NCBI GenBank assembly: GCA_946410305.1
Contig: CAMJZV010000027.1
Span: 1 to 36,743 of the forward strand
DNA length: 36,743 nucleotides
From: an uncultured Prevotellaceae bacterium
GTDB taxonomy: Bacteria; Bacteroidota; Bacteroidia; Bacteroidales; Bacteroidaceae
Direction: 5' to 3'
Within the stretch, counting starts at the first letter, position 1. The number at the start of each line of letters is the position of its first letter. The position numbers were made by a program, and so were the translations under genes. Positions 9,579-16,531 of the stretch are shown here, piece by piece. The notes beneath the pieces were generated by a model. The model was not told where the DNA came from. It searched no databases and saw only the letters and a program-made list of their open reading frames with translations.

Positions 9579-10437
9579 TAAAGATAATCGTTTTATTCTT
9601 GTAAGTCAGTATCTTACGCTGGATATGCTTCGAAACAGCATGCGACAGCACAATCTTCTCCAAGTCTTTGCCTTTCAGCACCAGACTTTCAGGCGTGTCC
9701 TTGTGGGTGATGCGTGTCACGTCTTGCTCAATGATTGGACCAGCGTCCAGCTCAGCAGTAACATAATGGCTGGTGGCTCCGATAATTTTCACGCCACGCT
9801 CGTAGGCCTGGTGATAGGGCTTGGCACCCACAAAAGCAGGCAAGAACGAGTGGTGGATATTAATGATATGATGCGGATATTCGGCTATCATCTCGTCGCT
9901 GATAATCTGCATATAACGGGCCAGCACAATGAACGAGATGTCTTCTTTCTTCAGCAGTTCCATCTCGGCTTTCTCGACTTCTTCCTTGTTAGAATGGTCT
10001 TTTTTGATGCTCCACACATAGTAAGGAATGCCAAACTGGTCTGCCACATAGCGCAAATCCTCGTGATTGGAGACAATGCACGGAATATCACAGTTGAATT
10101 CGCCAGCTTTCCAACGGGCTAACAAGTCGTACAGACAATGGCTCATTTTTGATACGAAAATTGCCATGCGTGGACGTTTGTCACTGTAATAGAGCGTGAA
10201 TTTCATCTGGTAGCGCTGAGCGTACAACGTGTTGATATAATCGTACAACTTGTCACGCGGAATCAGGAAACCATCCAGTTCCCATTCAATGCGCATGAAA
10301 AACATGCCATCAACATTGTCAACATATTGATCCAGATAAACGATGTTTCCTTTGTTGTCAGTGATAAATCTTGTTACTTCTGAAATAATACCTTGCTGGT
10401 CTGGACAGTGCAGAAGCAATATCGCCGTTGGTTTCAT
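9574..10437 (-). CDS. purU: Formyltetrahydrofolate deformylase
   Basis: Hydrolyses 10-formyl-THF to THF and formate, balancing one-carbon pools and supplying formate for purine synthesis. The protein has 287 residues. An N-terminal ACT domain (about 5-85) opens with LLLHCPDQQGIISEVTRFI. The C-terminal formyltransferase-like domain has the catalytic asparagine and histidine in NIHHSFLPAF and the downstream aspartate in ELDAGPIIEQD. A TTTG-N20-TATTTTTG promoter lies about 70 bases upstream. It is first in the run leading into the his genes and shares purine/AICAR chemistry with HisF/HisH. Confidence 0.96.
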   Translation of the reverse strand: MKPTAILLLHCPDQQGIISEVTRFITDNKGNIVYLDQYVDNVDGMFFMRIEWELDGFLIPRDKLYDYINTLYAQRYQMKFTLYYSDKRPRMAIFVSKMSHCLYDLLARWKAGEFNCDIPCIVSNHEDLRYVADQFGIPYYVWSIKKDHSNKEEVEKAEMELLKKEDISFIVLARYMQIISDEMIAEYPHHIINIHHSFLPAFVGAKPYHQAYERGVKIIGATSHYVTAELDAGPIIEQDVTRITHKDTPESLVLKGKDLEKIVLSHAVSKHIQRKILTYKNKTIIFS

Positions 10438-10507
10438 TCTTTTATATTTTCTGTATTGTTATTCGTTAATTAATTGTGTTATCTGACACCTTATTAATAA
10501 TAGGCTG

Positions 10508-10539
10508 CAAAAATACAAAATAATTCTGATTCTACCAAA
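10508..10539 (-). promoter_or_regulatory. Promoter for purU and probably the his block
   Basis: On the minus strand TTTG (10539-10536), 20 bases, then TATTTTTG (10515-10508). The predicted start near 10503 gives a leader of about 65 bases. No other promoter was recognised in the tight his overlaps downstream. Confidence 0.65.
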
Positions 10540-10635
10540 ATATTCGGCGTATTCTTTGCTGTATATCATTTAAACAAGAATACGCATTATGATAAATAGG
10601 TTATTCTGGAGATAACAAATAGTCCTACTCTCAGT

Positions 10636-11253
10636 CTATTCTAGATTCAGTTTAGGAAGTGCCAAATGATAACGAACAGCGAGGAAACGCATCAGGCACG
10701 TAACAGCAAAAGAAGATATAACTGTTACTTCAATTGGTAAATTCAAAAAATCTAGGAACCAATAAGTTATTCCTCCTAGCAATGTTGCCATTGCGTAGAT
10801 TTCCCGTTGGAAAATCACAGGCTCGTTATTTAGCAGCACATCACGAATCACACCGCCTGCAGAACCCGTTATACAGCCCATAATTATCGCCACCCAATAC
10901 GGTTGTCCGAAAACGAGCGATTTTTGAATTCCTGCAATCGTAAAAAGCGCCAAGCCCAGCGTATCGAACACAAACCACGTATTTCTGAGGCCTTCCATGT
11001 GTTTGGCGAAAATAATCACGAAAACCAGCGCCAGAGCTGTACAGATGATATAAATCGGATTGGTCATCCAGAACGGTGTTGTACCCAGCATCACGTCACG
11101 AATGGTTCCGCCGCCAATAGCAACAGCAATACCACACACATAACCGCCAAACCAGTCAAAATGCTTGGCTGCAGCATGTCTGATACCTGATATCGCAAAG
11201 GCGAATGTTCCTAAGAATTCGATAATCTGCTGTACAATCTCTTCGTATTCCAT
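10636..11253 (-). CDS. TRIC-type (UPF0126/YadS) membrane protein
   Basis: Inner-membrane protein of 205 residues with about seven hydrophobic segments. It is built of two related halves, each with a GxxRD signature: VAIGGGTIRDVMLG and SAGGVIRDVLLN. This is the UPF0126/TRIC family, whose prokaryotic members are trimeric cation channels; the physiological role in bacteria is unsettled. It lies 29 bases downstream of rarA and is probably cotranscribed with it. Confidence 0.9.
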   Translation of the reverse strand: MEYEEIVQQIIEFLGTFAFAISGIRHAAAKHFDWFGGYVCGIAVAIGGGTIRDVMLGTTPFWMTNPIYIICTALALVFVIIFAKHMEGLRNTWFVFDTLGLALFTIAGIQKSLVFGQPYWVAIIMGCITGSAGGVIRDVLLNNEPVIFQREIYAMATLLGGITYWFLDFLNLPIEVTVISSFAVTCLMRFLAVRYHLALPKLNLE

Positions 11254-11282
11254 ATTCTATTTATCATAACACGTGACATGTG

Positions 11283-12560
11283 CTATTTCTCGTATTTTTC
11301 GCCCCAATAGTTCACCATGCGCTCATACAGTTTTTCTTCTGCCGGCGAATGCTGAGCATGCCACAATCGCTCGTCCTGCAAGGCATCTGGCATATATTGC
11401 TGTGGCGTAAAATGCCCCTGGTAATCGTGCGGATACTTATAGCCGTCGTGATATCCCAAGTCTTTCATCAATTTCGTGGGTGCATTGCGTAGATGCAACG
11501 GAACAGGCTGATTGCCAGTTTCTCGTACCAAACCTAAGGCGGCATCGATGCCCAGATAAGCAGAATTGCTCTTGGGCGATGTGGCCAGATAGACACAACA
11601 TTCTGCCAATGCAATTCGGGCTTCTGGCCAACCGATCTTCATCACCGTATCAAAGGCAGCATTGGCCAGTAACAGTGCGTTGGGATTGGCCAAGCCGATA
11701 TCTTCTGACGCTGAAATCACCATTCTACGGGCAATAAACTGAGGGTCTTCCCCACCCTCTATCATACGAGCCATCCAGTAGAGTGCAGCATCAGGATCAC
11801 TGCCACGTATCGATTTGATAAAAGCAGAGATAATATCATAGTGCATCTCGCCATCCTTGTCGTATGCCAATGGGTTCTGTTGCAAACAATTTACCACCAT
11901 TTCATCGGTGATGACAATAGGCTCAACATTTCCCGCAGACTCTACCGTTAACTCTAGGATATTCAATAGTTTACGTGCATCTCCTCCACTATACCTTAGT
12001 AATGCAGAGGTCTCGTTTAATTCGATGTTTTTCTCACGCAGCACCACATCCTTGGTGATGGCTCTTTGCAGCAGTTCCTCAAGGTCTTGCTTTTCCAGTG
12101 ATTTCAACACATACAGCTGGCAACGCGACAATAGCGGGCGGATCACCTCGAATGACGGATTCTCGGTAGTGGCACCAATCAATGTGACGATGCCTTTCTC
12201 AACAGCTCCCAATAGCGAGTCTTGCTGCGACTTCGAGAAACGGTGGATTTCATCGATAAATAAAATAGGAGAAGCCTCGTTGAAGAATCGCCCTTTCTGT
12301 GCCCGCTCTATCACATCGCGCACATCCTTCACGCCACTGGTCACGGCTGAAAGGGTGTAGAAAGGAGTTTCCAACTTGTTGGCGATGATTTGAGCCAGCG
12401 TGGTCTTCCCTACCCCTGGCGGTCCCCACAGGATAAACGACGAGATGCGTCCTGCGTCAATCATCTTGCGCAGTACGGCCCCCTCGCCTACCAGATGTCG
12501 CTGTCCGATATAGTCGTCCAACGTGCGGGGTCTAAGTCTCTCAGCTAATGGTTCTGACAT
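11283..12560 (-). CDS. rarA: Replication-associated recombination protein A (RarA/MgsA)
   Basis: AAA+ ATPase related to clamp loaders that acts at stalled forks. I use the ATG at 12560 (MSEPLAERLRP, 425 residues), because an in-frame ATG at 12572 would lie upstream of the predicted transcription start. Walker A is GPPGVGKTTL (K52), Walker B LFIDEIHRFSKSQQDSLL, sensor 1 GATTENPSFE, and arginine finger RPLLSRCQ. The C-terminal RarA tetramerisation region includes GEDPQFIARRMVI and YKYPHDYQGH. It is divergent from the acidic gene at 12662. Confidence 0.96.
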   Translation of the reverse strand: MSEPLAERLRPRTLDDYIGQRHLVGEGAVLRKMIDAGRISSFILWGPPGVGKTTLAQIIANKLETPFYTLSAVTSGVKDVRDVIERAQKGRFFNEASPILFIDEIHRFSKSQQDSLLGAVEKGIVTLIGATTENPSFEVIRPLLSRCQLYVLKSLEKQDLEELLQRAITKDVVLREKNIELNETSALLRYSGGDARKLLNILELTVESAGNVEPIVITDEMVVNCLQQNPLAYDKDGEMHYDIISAFIKSIRGSDPDAALYWMARMIEGGEDPQFIARRMVISASEDIGLANPNALLLANAAFDTVMKIGWPEARIALAECCVYLATSPKSNSAYLGIDAALGLVRETGNQPVPLHLRNAPTKLMKDLGYHDGYKYPHDYQGHFTPQQYMPDALQDERLWHAQHSPAEEKLYERMVNYWGEKYEK

Positions 12561-12569
12561 AATCGACTG

Positions 12570-12577
12570 CAAAAATA
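12570..12577 (-). promoter_or_regulatory. -7 box for rarA
   Basis: TATTTTTG on the minus strand. The predicted start lies about 5 bases upstream of the 12560 ATG, so the message would be almost leaderless. No clear -33 element. Confidence 0.45.
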
Positions 12578-12597
12578 CAAAAAATCTGCGAAAAAAC

Positions 12598-12628
12598 TTG
12601 TAAAAAGCAAATAAAGTATGTACATTTG
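12598..12628 (+). promoter_or_regulatory. Promoter for the acidic hypothetical gene
   Basis: TTG (12598-12600), 20 bases, then TACATTTG (12621-12628). It overlaps the rarA promoter region back to back. It rules out starts upstream of about 12635 for the plus-strand gene. Confidence 0.65.
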
Positions 12629-12661
12629 CAGAGAAAATATCAAAAACACTATTTTTTTAAC

Positions 12662-13480
12662 ATGAAAGAAGAGAACAAGAACAAAGCACTTAGCTTAAAG
12701 ACATTGACCAAAAGTTCTGTATGGGACGTCCAAGAGAATGACATCTTCCGTATGCTTGATGCTGCCGACAAAGACGGCGAACTAAAGGAGAATTTGCGTC
12801 ATATTGCCGATATCATCCGCAGCGCGTTTATGATTGAGGAACTCAAGGACGATGATAAACTGCTGCAAGAGAAATATACCAAACAGGGATATAAGGTGGG
12901 TACCATCAAGTTGGGCGACGATGCTAAACTGCAGTGGGCCATCAAGAAGCGCCCCATCACTCGTGTGACCGATCTCACCTACGAGAATATCCGTCACATC
13001 ACGGCTGCCAAGCTGCTTGAGGTCATTGACCGCAACTTTGGAGGCGGCTGGGACTCGCTGTCACAGTCCATTCAGGATATCATCGAGAGCGGTTTCGATA
13101 TCTCTACCACTACCCTTCCCAAGGACCGTCTGCACAAGAAGGGCGGCATGTACGAGAAGAAGGTGGCCGATGGCTATGAAGTGCTGGAGGTTGCCAAGGG
13201 CACGTGGGTAGAGGCCATCTTTGCTAAGCTGAAGCCTGAGACCATCAAGCCTCGCATGAAGTTTGACGATGCCAGTTCTTTTGGCGATGGCGACGAGGAC
13301 GACGATGCAGATGTGGAGATCATCGACGACTACAACAAGCCCGACGAGGACGATGTAGAGCTGGATGAGCCCAACGACGACGACATCACGGAGGACAACT
13401 ACCGCACGACCTTCGATCTGAGTGGTGGCGATGACGATGAAGACGCTGAGAGTCTCTCTGACTTCATTGCTGACGAGTAA
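12662..13480 (+). CDS. Uncharacterised protein with acidic C-terminus
   Basis: A 272-residue protein I do not recognise. The start ATG at 12662 is set by the promoter ending at 12628. Residues about 1-195 are mixed charged and helical, with no membrane segment or signal peptide. From about residue 205 to the end it is dominated by aspartate and glutamate runs (for example DGDEDDDADVE), typical of a disordered acidic tail. It lies 51 bases upstream of hppA on the same strand, so the two may be cotranscribed, but hppA may have its own promoter. An acidic tail of this kind could mimic nucleic acid or bind basic proteins; this is a guess. Confidence 0.85.
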   Translation: MKEENKNKALSLKTLTKSSVWDVQENDIFRMLDAADKDGELKENLRHIADIIRSAFMIEELKDDDKLLQEKYTKQGYKVGTIKLGDDAKLQWAIKKRPITRVTDLTYENIRHITAAKLLEVIDRNFGGGWDSLSQSIQDIIESGFDISTTTLPKDRLHKKGGMYEKKVADGYEVLEVAKGTWVEAIFAKLKPETIKPRMKFDDASSFGDGDEDDDADVEIIDDYNKPDEDDVELDEPNDDDITEDNYRTTFDLSGGDDDEDAESLSDFIADE

Positions 13481-13531
13481 GGTTCTCACCCCTTACCACT
13501 AACCTCTAATAACCTTTAAACCTAAATATTT

Positions 13532-15718
13532 ATGATTATTCCTACCGTATTCTGGCTCGTGCCCATTGCATCTATCGTTGCTTTGGGCATGGCCTTTTTC
13601 TTCTTCCGTCAGATGATGGCAGAAGATGAGGGTACACCACGCATGCGTGAGATTGCCCTCTACGTGCGAAAAGGTGCTATGGCTTACCTCAAACAACAGT
13701 ACAAGGTAGTCGGCATCGTGTTTGTAATCCTCTGCGCCCTGTTTGCCTTCATGGCTTACGGTCTGAACGTCCAGAATCCCTGGGTGCCGTTCGCCTTCCT
13801 GACGGGTGGTTTCTTCTCTGGCTTGGCTGGTTTCTTCGGCATGAAGACGGCAACCTACGCCTCTGCGCGTACTGCCAACGCTGCCCGTAAGAGTCTGAAC
13901 GCAGGTCTGAAGGTGGCCTTCCGCTCTGGCGCCGTCATGGGTCTCACTGTGGTGGGCCTTGGCTTGCTCGACATCGCCATCTGGTTTGTCGTGCTGAACT
14001 ATTTCGATCAGGACGGACTCATCTCCATCACCACTACCATGCTGACCTTCGGTATGGGTGCTTCTACGCAGGCATTGTTTGCTCGTGTGGGCGGTGGTAT
14101 CTACACCAAGGCTGCCGACGTGGGTGCTGACATTGTGGGTAAGGTCGAGGCAGACATTCCTGAGGACGACCCACGCAATCCTGCAACCATAGCCGATAAC
14201 GTTGGTGACAACGTAGGCGATGTCGCTGGTATGGGTGCCGACCTCTACGAGTCTTACTGCGGCTCTGTGCTCTCTACTGCCGCCCTGGGTGCTGCTGCCT
14301 TTGCCGCTGCTGGTCTCGACATTCAGCTCAAGGCTGTCATCGCCCCCATGCTTATCGCTGCAGTGGGTGTCTTCCTGTCGCTCTTCGGCATTTTCCTGGT
14401 TCGTACTAAGGAGGGCGCCACCATGCGCGACCTGCTGAAGTCACTGTCTTTGGGTACCAACGTCAGTGCCGTACTCATTGCCGTTGCCACCTTCGCCATT
14501 CTCTACCTGCTGGGCATCGAGAACTGGCTCTGGCTCTCCTGCTCTGTCATCACGGGTCTCGTCGCTGGTGTCATCATCGGACAGGCTACCGAGTACTACA
14601 CCTCTCACTCCTACAAGCCCACCCAGAAAATCTCTGAGGCTGGTCTCACGGGTTCTGCTACCGTTATTATTAAAGGTATAGGAACGGGTATGATTTCTAC
14701 CTGCATCCCCGTTATCACTATCGGCGTAGCTATCATTCTCAGCTTCGGCTTTGCCAACGGTTTCGATCTCTCCATGTCCAGCGAGAGTCTGGCCAACGGA
14801 CTCTATGGCATTGGTATTGCTGCTGTGGGTATGCTCTCTACGCTGGGCATCACGCTGGCTACCGACGCCTACGGACCCATTGCCGACAATGCCGGTGGTA
14901 ATGCCGAGATGTCTGAATTGGGCGAAGAGGTTCGTCATCGCACCGATGCCCTCGATGCCTTGGGCAACACCACCGCTGCTACGGGTAAGGGCTTTGCCAT
15001 TGGTTCTGCAGCCCTCACGGCTCTCGCACTCCTCGCCTCTTACATCGAGGAGATCAAGATTGCCATGGAGCGTGCTGGTGTCATGATGGAGAATGTCAAG
15101 GGCGAGGTCATCAGCGCTTCTGCTGCCACCATCCCCGACTTCATGAACTACTTCCAGGTCAACCTGATGAATCCTAAGGTGCTTGTTGGTGCCTTCATCG
15201 GAGGCATGGCGTCCTTCCTCTTCTGTGGTCTCACCATGGAGGCTGTAGGTCGTGCTGCCCAGAAGATGGTGGAAGAGGTTCGTCGTCAGTTCCGCGAGAT
15301 TGCCGGCATCCTTGAGGGTACAGGCACTCCCGACTACGGCTCCTGCGTAGAGATCTCCACACGTGCTGCTCAGCACGAGATGATCTTCCCATCACTCCTC
15401 GCCATCGCCATCCCCATCGTCGTAGGCTGTGTCCTGGGCGTTGCTGGCGTCCTGGGTCTGCTCGTTGGCGGACTCACCTGTGGCTTCACCCTCGCCGTCT
15501 TCATGGCCAATGCCGGAGGTGCGTGGGACAATGCCAAGAAGATGGTCGAAGAAGGCAACTTCGGCGGTAAGGGCTCCTTCGCTCACAAGGCTACCATCGT
15601 GGGCGACACCGTTGGTGATCCCTTCAAGGATACCTCTGGTCCGTCCCTCAACATCCTCATCAAACTGATGTCTATGGTCAGCATTGTGATGGCAGGACTC
15701 ACCGTTCTGTTCATCTAA
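13532..15718 (+). CDS. hppA: Membrane-bound ion-pumping pyrophosphatase, K+-dependent type
   Basis: Integral membrane enzyme of 728 residues with about 16 transmembrane segments. It couples pyrophosphate hydrolysis to H+ and/or Na+ export. The substrate-binding signature DVGADIVGKVEADIPEDDP is followed by DNVGDNVGD and a C-terminal VGDTVGDPFKDTSGP. The diagnostic loop GNTTAATGKG has alanine at 482 and glycine at 485. K+-independent enzymes carry lysine and threonine there, so this is the K+-dependent type. In Bacteroides such enzymes pump Na+ and H+; the ion is inferred, not read. A strong intrinsic terminator follows. Confidence 0.97.
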   Translation: MIIPTVFWLVPIASIVALGMAFFFFRQMMAEDEGTPRMREIALYVRKGAMAYLKQQYKVVGIVFVILCALFAFMAYGLNVQNPWVPFAFLTGGFFSGLAGFFGMKTATYASARTANAARKSLNAGLKVAFRSGAVMGLTVVGLGLLDIAIWFVVLNYFDQDGLISITTTMLTFGMGASTQALFARVGGGIYTKAADVGADIVGKVEADIPEDDPRNPATIADNVGDNVGDVAGMGADLYESYCGSVLSTAALGAAAFAAAGLDIQLKAVIAPMLIAAVGVFLSLFGIFLVRTKEGATMRDLLKSLSLGTNVSAVLIAVATFAILYLLGIENWLWLSCSVITGLVAGVIIGQATEYYTSHSYKPTQKISEAGLTGSATVIIKGIGTGMISTCIPVITIGVAIILSFGFANGFDLSMSSESLANGLYGIGIAAVGMLSTLGITLATDAYGPIADNAGGNAEMSELGEEVRHRTDALDALGNTTAATGKGFAIGSAALTALALLASYIEEIKIAMERAGVMMENVKGEVISASAATIPDFMNYFQVNLMNPKVLVGAFIGGMASFLFCGLTMEAVGRAAQKMVEEVRRQFREIAGILEGTGTPDYGSCVEISTRAAQHEMIFPSLLAIAIPIVVGCVLGVAGVLGLLVGGLTCGFTLAVFMANAGGAWDNAKKMVEEGNFGGKGSFAHKATIVGDTVGDPFKDTSGPSLNILIKLMSMVSIVMAGLTVLFI

Positions 15719-15737
15719 CGCTCTTCTATTCCACCAT

Positions 15738-15772
15738 AAAAAGGCTCGTTTCTTCGGAATTCGAGCCTTTTT
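15738..15772 (+). terminator. Intrinsic terminator of hppA
   Basis: An 11-bp stem AAAAAGGCTCG/CGAGCCTTTTT (15738-15748 and 15762-15772) around a 13-base loop, with the T-run inside the 3' arm. Confidence 0.9.
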
Positions 15773-15803
15773 CCATCTTTTTTCGAAAAAAGTGCAGAAA
15801 ATA

Positions 15804-15835
15804 TTTGGTAGATTAAAAAATACTCCGTACCTTTG
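15804..15835 (+). promoter_or_regulatory. Promoter for tRNA-Lys
   Basis: TTTG (15804-15807), 20 bases, TACCTTTG (15828-15835). The predicted start is about 15840, 17 bases before the tRNA. Confidence 0.75.
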
Positions 15836-15856
15836 CACCCGCAATTCAGAAATGAT

Positions 15857-15929
15857 GCACCCGTAGCTCAGTTGGTAGAGCACCTGACTCTTAATCAGGG
15901 TGTCCAGGGTTCGAACCCCTGCGGGTGTA
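15857..15929 (+). tRNA. tRNA-Lys(CTT)
   Basis: Complete cloverleaf: acceptor GCACCCG/CGGGTGT with a terminal G-T pair, D-arm GCTC/GAGC, anticodon stem CCTGA/TCAGG with loop CTCTTAA (anticodon CTT), T-loop TTCGAAC, discriminator A. It marks the left edge of the accessory block. No repeat of its 3' end was found at the other edge. Confidence 0.95.
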
Positions 15930-15933
15930 CAAA

Positions 15934-15959
15934 AGAGAGGTTTCCACCTCTCTTTTTTT
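15934..15959 (+). terminator. Intrinsic terminator after tRNA-Lys
   Basis: Stem AGAGAGGT/ACCTCTCT (15934-15941 and 15946-15953) with loop TTCC, then six T. Confidence 0.9.
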
Positions 15960-16048
15960 GTTTTCAGATTCTCGCGTTCGCCTGTATAGATCCAGTAGTT
16001 ACGAATCCACATACCCAGCGAGAAGTGGAAATCAGACATGTTACTTTA

Positions 16049-16465
16049 TCACCTTGCCATCTCCCACCCTCGCAGCATAGCAAACCAGTCTATCGAGGTG
16101 ATACCGTTCTCCTGAATCGCCATGGCTGCACCGACAGCTATCCAGCGCGCAGGGCTCTCACTTGGGATGCCTAGCGGCTCGTCGGCTCCTATGCCCGTCA
16201 ACCTGCTGACGTTCTCTACATACGCCCTCGTGTTGTTCTCGTTGGGTGGCGCCCACTTCGTCACGATGGTGCGGATGGTGTACAGCCTGTACGTGTGGTA
16301 GTAGGTACGGGTGAGCAGCTTAAATGCTGCTCTCCACCCATACGCTAAGTTCTCAAACTGGCAGAACGCTCCGTCCGTCTGCTCCTTCTTCATTCCCTGC
16401 CACTGATCCTTCGTCCTGCGAATGTTCAGTGGATTGTTGTTTCTGATTCCTCTTGGTAAACTCAT
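16049..16465 (-). CDS. Phage P5-type muramidase-like protein
   Basis: A 138-residue protein with the N-terminal motif RGIRNNNPLNIRR, followed by WQGM, DGAFCQFENLAYGWRAA and TIVTKWAPPNENNT. This pattern is shared by phage-type peptidoglycan-degrading proteins annotated as structural protein P5 in Bacteroides and Prevotella. No signal peptide is visible. In this element family a peptidoglycan hydrolase of this or the amidase type usually accompanies the primase and HU genes. It follows the primase-helicase by 66 bases on the same strand. Enzymatic activity is inferred. Confidence 0.8.
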   Translation of the reverse strand: MSLPRGIRNNNPLNIRRTKDQWQGMKKEQTDGAFCQFENLAYGWRAAFKLLTRTYYHTYRLYTIRTIVTKWAPPNENNTRAYVENVSRLTGIGADEPLGIPSESPARWIAVGAAMAIQENGITSIDWFAMLRGWEMAR

Positions 16466-16507
16466 TTTGCATTTTATAATTTTTACATTTTATAATCATT
16501 TTCTCAA

Positions 16508-16531
16508 TGGCACGTTGGCACGATGGCACAT
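16508..16531. repeat. Triplet of 8-bp direct repeats (TGGCACGW), copy A
   Basis: Three tandem octamers TGGCACGT, TGGCACGA, TGGCACAT on the plus strand, placed immediately after the primase-helicase stop. Two more triplets lie about 12 kb away at 28319-28342 and 28474-28497, flanking a 50-bp palindrome. Confidence 0.9.

Noticed and set aside
12561..12572. ATG at 12572 as the rarA start
   Set aside because: It overlaps the predicted -7 box and the family begins at PLAERLRP; the ATG at 12560 fits better, though not proven.
14441..15376. Long antisense open frame within hppA
   Set aside because: Mirror frame of a biased, highly conserved coding sequence; no promoter or family similarity.
15900..15960. 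Attachment site in the 3' end of tRNA-Lys
   Set aside because: No second copy of the tRNA 3' end was found near 28-30 kb and there is no integrase gene in the window.
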